From positions 1 to 64,000 of the forward strand of contig CAWGNT010000020.1 of NCBI GenBank assembly GCA_963824085.1: a stretch of DNA of 64,000 nucleotides, written 5' to 3'. The first letter of the stretch is position 1, and each line of letters begins with the position of its first letter. Shown in pieces: positions 61,434-64,000 of this stretch. Under the pieces are notes generated by a model that saw only the letters and a list, made by a program, of their open reading frames with translations, did no database searches and was not told the DNA's origin. Both the position numbers and the translations under genes were made by a program. This DNA comes from JARRNE01 sp963824085. GTDB taxonomy: Bacteria; Pseudomonadota; Gammaproteobacteria; Chromatiales; Chromatiaceae.

Positions 61434-62051
61434 TTCATCCCCCACAAAACTCACCCAAATTGGCTACGGCACACGGTTGCAGGCCACATGTTGACAAGGC
61501 CCCGATGGCGAAGCAGAAATAATTCAAGGATCTAAGGATCTTGTCGAATTTCCAATTGGGGATTCTGCGGCCGGCAAATTCGGGAAACTACGTAGAAGCC
61601 CGCGGGCCTCGGCTCGCCCTGGCGTCCGACAACGATTTGGCTGCGCGGCCTTGCCGGGCACCGCAGGTCGTGCCTTGATGCGGCGACGGTCAGCGTCCTC
61701 CTCGGGCGCGATGGCTGGCCGCGTCGGCGTTCTTCGTGCAAGGTGACTAGCGCCGTGCCTCTGCTGAAACGTCCGCTAGGTGGGTCGGGTGCGGGTCGGC
61801 GGGACCGTCGGCGCCAGGGACGGCGCCGTCGAGCTACATGGAGGTATTCACCGCGTGTTCCGCTGGCCCGTACCCGACCCTGGCCCGGCAGCAGATTTAC
61901 GGTGCTAATCACCTCGTGCAACTCGTACAAGTCTAAAGAAGCTCGCTTGCCGCGCGGTGCATCGACATGTTGTCGGATCAATTTCCCGGTAATCTGCGGC
62001 GCAGGCACACAATCCATTATGCTGTGAGACCCAGGAGACAAGGACATTGGC
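61434..62051. other. Intergenic region upstream of malQ
   Basis: About 620 bp. It contains a GC-rich imperfect palindrome around 61800-61835 (ggcgcc-agggac-ggcgcc core). No gene is supported; the malQ promoter should lie at its right end. Confidence 0.45.
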
Positions 62052-64000
62052 ATGAGCAGTGAAGCAGAGCTGGACCGGTTGTGCGGCCTTTACGGGATAG
62101 CCGACGCCTATACCGACATCTGGGGGGGGTACCATCGGGTCTCGGATGGGACGCGACGAGCCCTCCTGGCGGCAATGGGTGTCGATGCGAGTGATCCAGT
62201 TGCGGTCAGCCATGCCCTGGTGACGGCGACCGAGCAACCTTGGCGTCAGGTTCTGCCCCCAGTGAAGGTGGTGGCGCAGGATGAGAGGGAGCTTCGCCTT
62301 CAGCTCTCCCTGCCCGAGCGGTCGCGGGAGGAAACATTGCGCTGGACCATGCTCGAAGAGGGAGGCGGCCGCTGGGAAGAGCAGCTGCGCCCGTCGCAGC
62401 TCGCCGCAACGGAAACGCGCGAGCTCGACGGCCAGACCTTTCTCCGCTATGAGCTCAAAGTAACCGTGCCAGAAAACCCTGGCTACCACCGCCTCGAGCT
62501 TGCAAAAGCCGACGGCGGGGGCGGCGCGCTGGCGACGACATCGGTAATAGTCGCGCCAAGCTGCTGCTACCTGCCCGAAGCACTGCGTGACGACGCCCGG
62601 TCCTGGGGACTCATCTCTCAACTCCATGCGGTGCGCTCGCGCCGCAACTGGGGCATCGGCGACTTCACGGACCTCACACGCCTGATTGAGCTTACTGCCG
62701 AGGCCGGCGCCGGAACCCTCGGACTCACCCCGCTGCACAGTCTGTTTCCCGACGAGCCACAACGCTGCGATCCGTACGCACCGTCAAGCCGGCTCTTCTT
62801 GAACGTCCTGCATCTGGACGTCTCCGCAATCCGGGAGTACGGCGAGTGCGAGGAGGCGCGGGCCCTGGTTGAAGGTGACGCGTTCCAGGCGCGACTGCGG
62901 GCCTTGCGGGCAGCCGAGCTGGTGGACTACCCCGCGGTTGCGCAAGCCAAGCTGGAGGTGCTCCAGCAGCTCTACCGCCACTTCCGTGAGCAGCACCTCG
63001 ACGCGAGCTCCCCGCGAGGTCAGGCGTTTCGAAGCTTTCAAGACTGGCAAGGTGCAGCGCTGCGGCGCTTCTGCCTGTTCCACGCCTTGCGTGAGCACTT
63101 TAGCAAGGAAGGCGGCAGCGCGCGCCCGTGGCCGGAATGGCCCGCTGCCTTCCACAGCCCCGACTCGCAGGCCGTTGCGGATTTTGCCGCGGAGCACGGG
63201 GAGCGGATCGCCTTCTTCGGCTATCTCCAGTGGCAAGCCAGCCAGCAACTGCAGGGAGTGGGAAGGCGGTCGTGGGAGCTCGGGCTGGCGGTGGGCCTCT
63301 ACCAGGACCTGGCCGCGGGGGTGACCGCGGACGGTGCCGACGCCTGGGGCGAACAGGCAGTCCATGCGCACGGTGTCCAGGGTGGGGCTCCACCGGACGG
63401 TTTCAGTCCTACCGGACAATGCTGGGGTCTTCTTCCATGGGACCCCGTGCGCCTGCGAGAGGCCGCCTACGAACCCTTCATCGCGAGTCTGCGCCAGAAC
63501 ATGCGCGACGCCGGTGCGCTGCGCATCGACCACGTCATGGGGCTTCGGCGCCTGTACTGGATACCGGATGGTATGGATGCCTCCGAGGGTGGGTACGTCG
63601 CCTACCCCTTTGATGAGATGCTCGGCATCCTCGCCCTTGAAAGCCAGCGCAACCAGTGTGTTGTCGTGGGGGAAGACCTGGGTACAGTCCCCGACGGCAT
63701 CCGCGACGCCCTCAAGACTCGGGGTGTCCTGTGCTCCCGGGTCCTCTACTTCGAGCGCGAGGCGAGCGGGGGTTTCAGGCCGCCGGCTGAGTACGAGCCC
63801 CAGGCCGTGGCGTCGATCGGCACCCACGATCTCCCACCGATCGCGGCCTTCTGGCAGGGTACGGACCTAGAGGCCCGTCGGGCGCTCCAGCTCTTCCCCA
63901 ACGGACGCTATCAGGAGGCGGTGCTGCAGCGAGCCGCCGATCGCAGCCATCTGCTGCTGGCGCTCCAGCGTGAGGGCTTGCTCCCGGAAGGTATCGGCGT
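62052..64000 (+). CDS. malQ: 4-alpha-glucanotransferase (amylomaltase), partial
   Basis: About 650 residues of a GH77 enzyme that runs off the right edge. It moves alpha-1,4-glucan segments in glycogen or maltodextrin metabolism. From ATG 62052 it begins SSEAELDRLCGLYGIADAY; an N-terminal beta domain is followed by the catalytic barrel from about residue 185 (SWGLISQLHAVRSRRNWGIG, DFTDLTRLIELTAEAGAG, then DPYAPSSRLFLN). ALRIDHVMGLRRLYWIP holds the nucleophile Asp, VVGEDLGTVPDGIRDAL the acid/base Glu and IGTHDLPPIAAFWQG the third acidic residue. The three catalytic residues are all present. Its downstream partners are outside the window. Confidence 0.95.
   Translation, partial: MSSEAELDRLCGLYGIADAYTDIWGGYHRVSDGTRRALLAAMGVDASDPVAVSHALVTATEQPWRQVLPPVKVVAQDERELRLQLSLPERSREETLRWTMLEEGGGRWEEQLRPSQLAATETRELDGQTFLRYELKVTVPENPGYHRLELAKADGGGGALATTSVIVAPSCCYLPEALRDDARSWGLISQLHAVRSRRNWGIGDFTDLTRLIELTAEAGAGTLGLTPLHSLFPDEPQRCDPYAPSSRLFLNVLHLDVSAIREYGECEEARALVEGDAFQARLRALRAAELVDYPAVAQAKLEVLQQLYRHFREQHLDASSPRGQAFRSFQDWQGAALRRFCLFHALREHFSKEGGSARPWPEWPAAFHSPDSQAVADFAAEHGERIAFFGYLQWQASQQLQGVGRRSWELGLAVGLYQDLAAGVTADGADAWGEQAVHAHGVQGGAPPDGFSPTGQCWGLLPWDPVRLREAAYEPFIASLRQNMRDAGALRIDHVMGLRRLYWIPDGMDASEGGYVAYPFDEMLGILALESQRNQCVVVGEDLGTVPDGIRDALKTRGVLCSRVLYFEREASGGFRPPAEYEPQAVASIGTHDLPPIAAFWQGTDLEARRALQLFPNGRYQEAVLQRAADRSHLLLALQREGLLPEGIG

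Noticed and set aside
61532..62053. Minus-strand frame of 173 codons upstream of malQ.
   Set aside because: Low-complexity basic composition typical of GC-rich noncoding sequence, with no family features.

Overview
The window looks like a chromosome segment of a GC-rich gammaproteobacterium, most likely a sulfur oxidiser of the Chromatiales (purple sulfur bacteria). The best clue is a Gly/Tyr/Trp-rich sulfur globule protein with a signal peptide (40189-40581). The housekeeping gene orders also fit: surE-pcm-yqaA-nlpD-rpoS and pyrG-kdsA-eno-ftsB-ispD-ispF-truD. All calls come from reading the sequence; no database search was possible.

Region 1 (1-10.1 kb) is a layered defence island, almost all on the minus strand. 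It holds pglW and the 5' part of pglX of a BREX type 2 system. Between them sit a VapBC toxin-antitoxin pair, a GxxExxY (PD-(D/E)XK type) nuclease-like gene, four copies (three full, one half) of a hairpin repeat of about 80 bp, and a 194-bp tandem duplication that copied the start of pglX. Upstream lie a frameshifted second VapBC pair, a DUF3780 gene, a DUF433 antitoxin-like gene and the 3' remnant of a DUF499 ATPase gene, apparently the wreck of another anti-phage system.

Region 2 (10.1-18.1 kb) is a phosphate-centred group on the minus strand: PhoU-like protein, Pit transporter, a P-loop ATPase overlapping an FHA plus PP2A-type phosphatase gene, a universal stress protein and a Na/Pi symporter. 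A DUF2189 membrane protein and a transposase tail precede it.

Region 3 (18.1-28.6 kb) is accessory DNA. It holds a tRNA 3'-end fragment that may be an integration scar, an RDD membrane protein fused to a pilin-like domain, a perfect 27-bp-arm hairpin, several small hypothetical genes (zinc ribbons, a Cys-rich paralogous pair, DUF2934, DUF3011, YebG-like), a cation efflux protein, broken genes (SRAP peptidase, a gene with an ATA start), dispersed intergenic repeats and a truncated ISKra4-type transposase.

Region 4 (28.6-43.7 kb) is core chromosome: stationary-phase sigma factor and NlpD, protein repair and survival genes, the isoprenoid genes ispD/ispF, enolase, KDO-8-P synthase, CTP synthase, then sulfur globule protein, an FNR regulator with an FNR box in front of it, dnaQ, rnhA and a methyltransferase. 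Region 5 (44-64 kb) carries an FKBP-like/methyltransferase fusion, an L,D-transpeptidase, the sufB-C-D-T iron-sulfur assembly operon, ispG, a nudix-yjbQ-mazG overlap operon, several envelope or stress proteins (HdeD, DUF1328-like, DUF1134, small lipoproteins) and the 5' part of malQ.

Several otherwise conserved genes (truD, the FKBP-methyltransferase, SRAP, vapC) carry single small indels, two of them in homopolymer runs. Sequencing error is therefore a live alternative to real decay for some of them.
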